Of a stretch of 53,404 bases of DNA, positions 53,331 to 53,404 are shown piece after piece. Under the pieces are notes generated by a model that worked only from the letters and a program-made list of their open reading frames with translations, was not told the DNA's origin and did no database searches. The first letter of the stretch is position 1; every line of letters begins with the position of its first letter. The DNA is from an uncultured Verrucomicrobiota bacterium (GTDB lineage Bacteria > Verrucomicrobiota > Verrucomicrobiia > Opitutales > Opitutaceae): the NCBI GenBank assembly GCA_903876795.1, contig CAIRBK010000091.1, positions 1 to 53,404 on the forward strand, written 5' to 3'. The position numbers were made by a program, and so were the translations under genes.

Positions 53331-53404
53331 ATGCAAACCGAGACTGTCAGCGAGTTTCACCCGGCGGGTGAAGGCGATTTTGTGTTTACGACGGCGGGCG
53401 GCAA
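53331..53404 (+). CDS. Possible start of a gene cut by the window edge
   Basis: An ATG at 53331 preceded by AGGGG at 6 nt opens a frame (MQTETVSEFHPAGEGDF) that runs to the end of the window. 24 codons are visible, too few to assign a family. Confidence 0.35.
   Translation, partial: MQTETVSEFHPAGEGDFVFTTAGG

Overview
The window is high-GC bacterial chromosome and most probably comes from the Verrucomicrobiota, family Opitutaceae or a close relative. The evidence is an L,L-diaminopimelate aminotransferase (DapL), a Verru_Chthon cassette protein A (prepilin-like), a PEP-CTERM sorting tail, and poor use of Shine-Dalgarno sites. No 16S rRNA gene is present, so the assignment is an inference from gene content.

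Left edge (1-2440): a small accessory patch on the 3' side of a tRNA-Gln. It holds the start of an insertion-sequence transposase inserted into a DUF262 gene, a HigB/HigA-type toxin-antitoxin pair and the tail of a helicase. From 2600 to 16300 lies housekeeping and ordinary gene content: a DtxR/MntR regulator, TatC, a CLC-F-type channel, a TIGR03790 protein, ThiD-ClpP with an upstream phosphodiesterase, a two-domain ThyX-like protein, ComEC without its nuclease domain, and RarA. From 16300 to 20060 there is an AT-richer patch followed by a MarR/esterase island flanked by a 132-bp duplication of the 3' end of a transglutaminase gene. RibH-NusB-FtsY form a housekeeping run. An XRE regulator stands divergent from a type III restriction-modification pair (24193-28542), followed by a PIN/Phd toxin-antitoxin pair.

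From 29374 to 42158: GcvP with a 42-bp palindrome-ended repeat inserted in frame, a PEP-CTERM protein, the Verru_Chthon A protein, endonuclease III, NadB-PanC and DapL.

Right end (42533-53009): the most striking part. Two consecutive copies of the same six-gene operon lie head to tail. Each encodes (1) a membrane histidine kinase with PAS, Hpt and CheA-like ATPase regions but no CheW-binding domain, (2) a CheY-type receiver, (3) a CheX-type protein with an intact ExxN phosphatase motif, (4) a second CheX-like protein whose Asn is lost, (5) a winged-helix-like protein with a proline/alanine-rich linker and an unrecognised C-terminal domain, and (6) a degenerate receiver with a coiled coil. No MCP, CheW, CheR or CheB is seen. 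I read this as a self-contained phosphosignalling module with an unknown output that was duplicated and then diverged mainly in its sensor domain. It is my candidate for an undescribed system.
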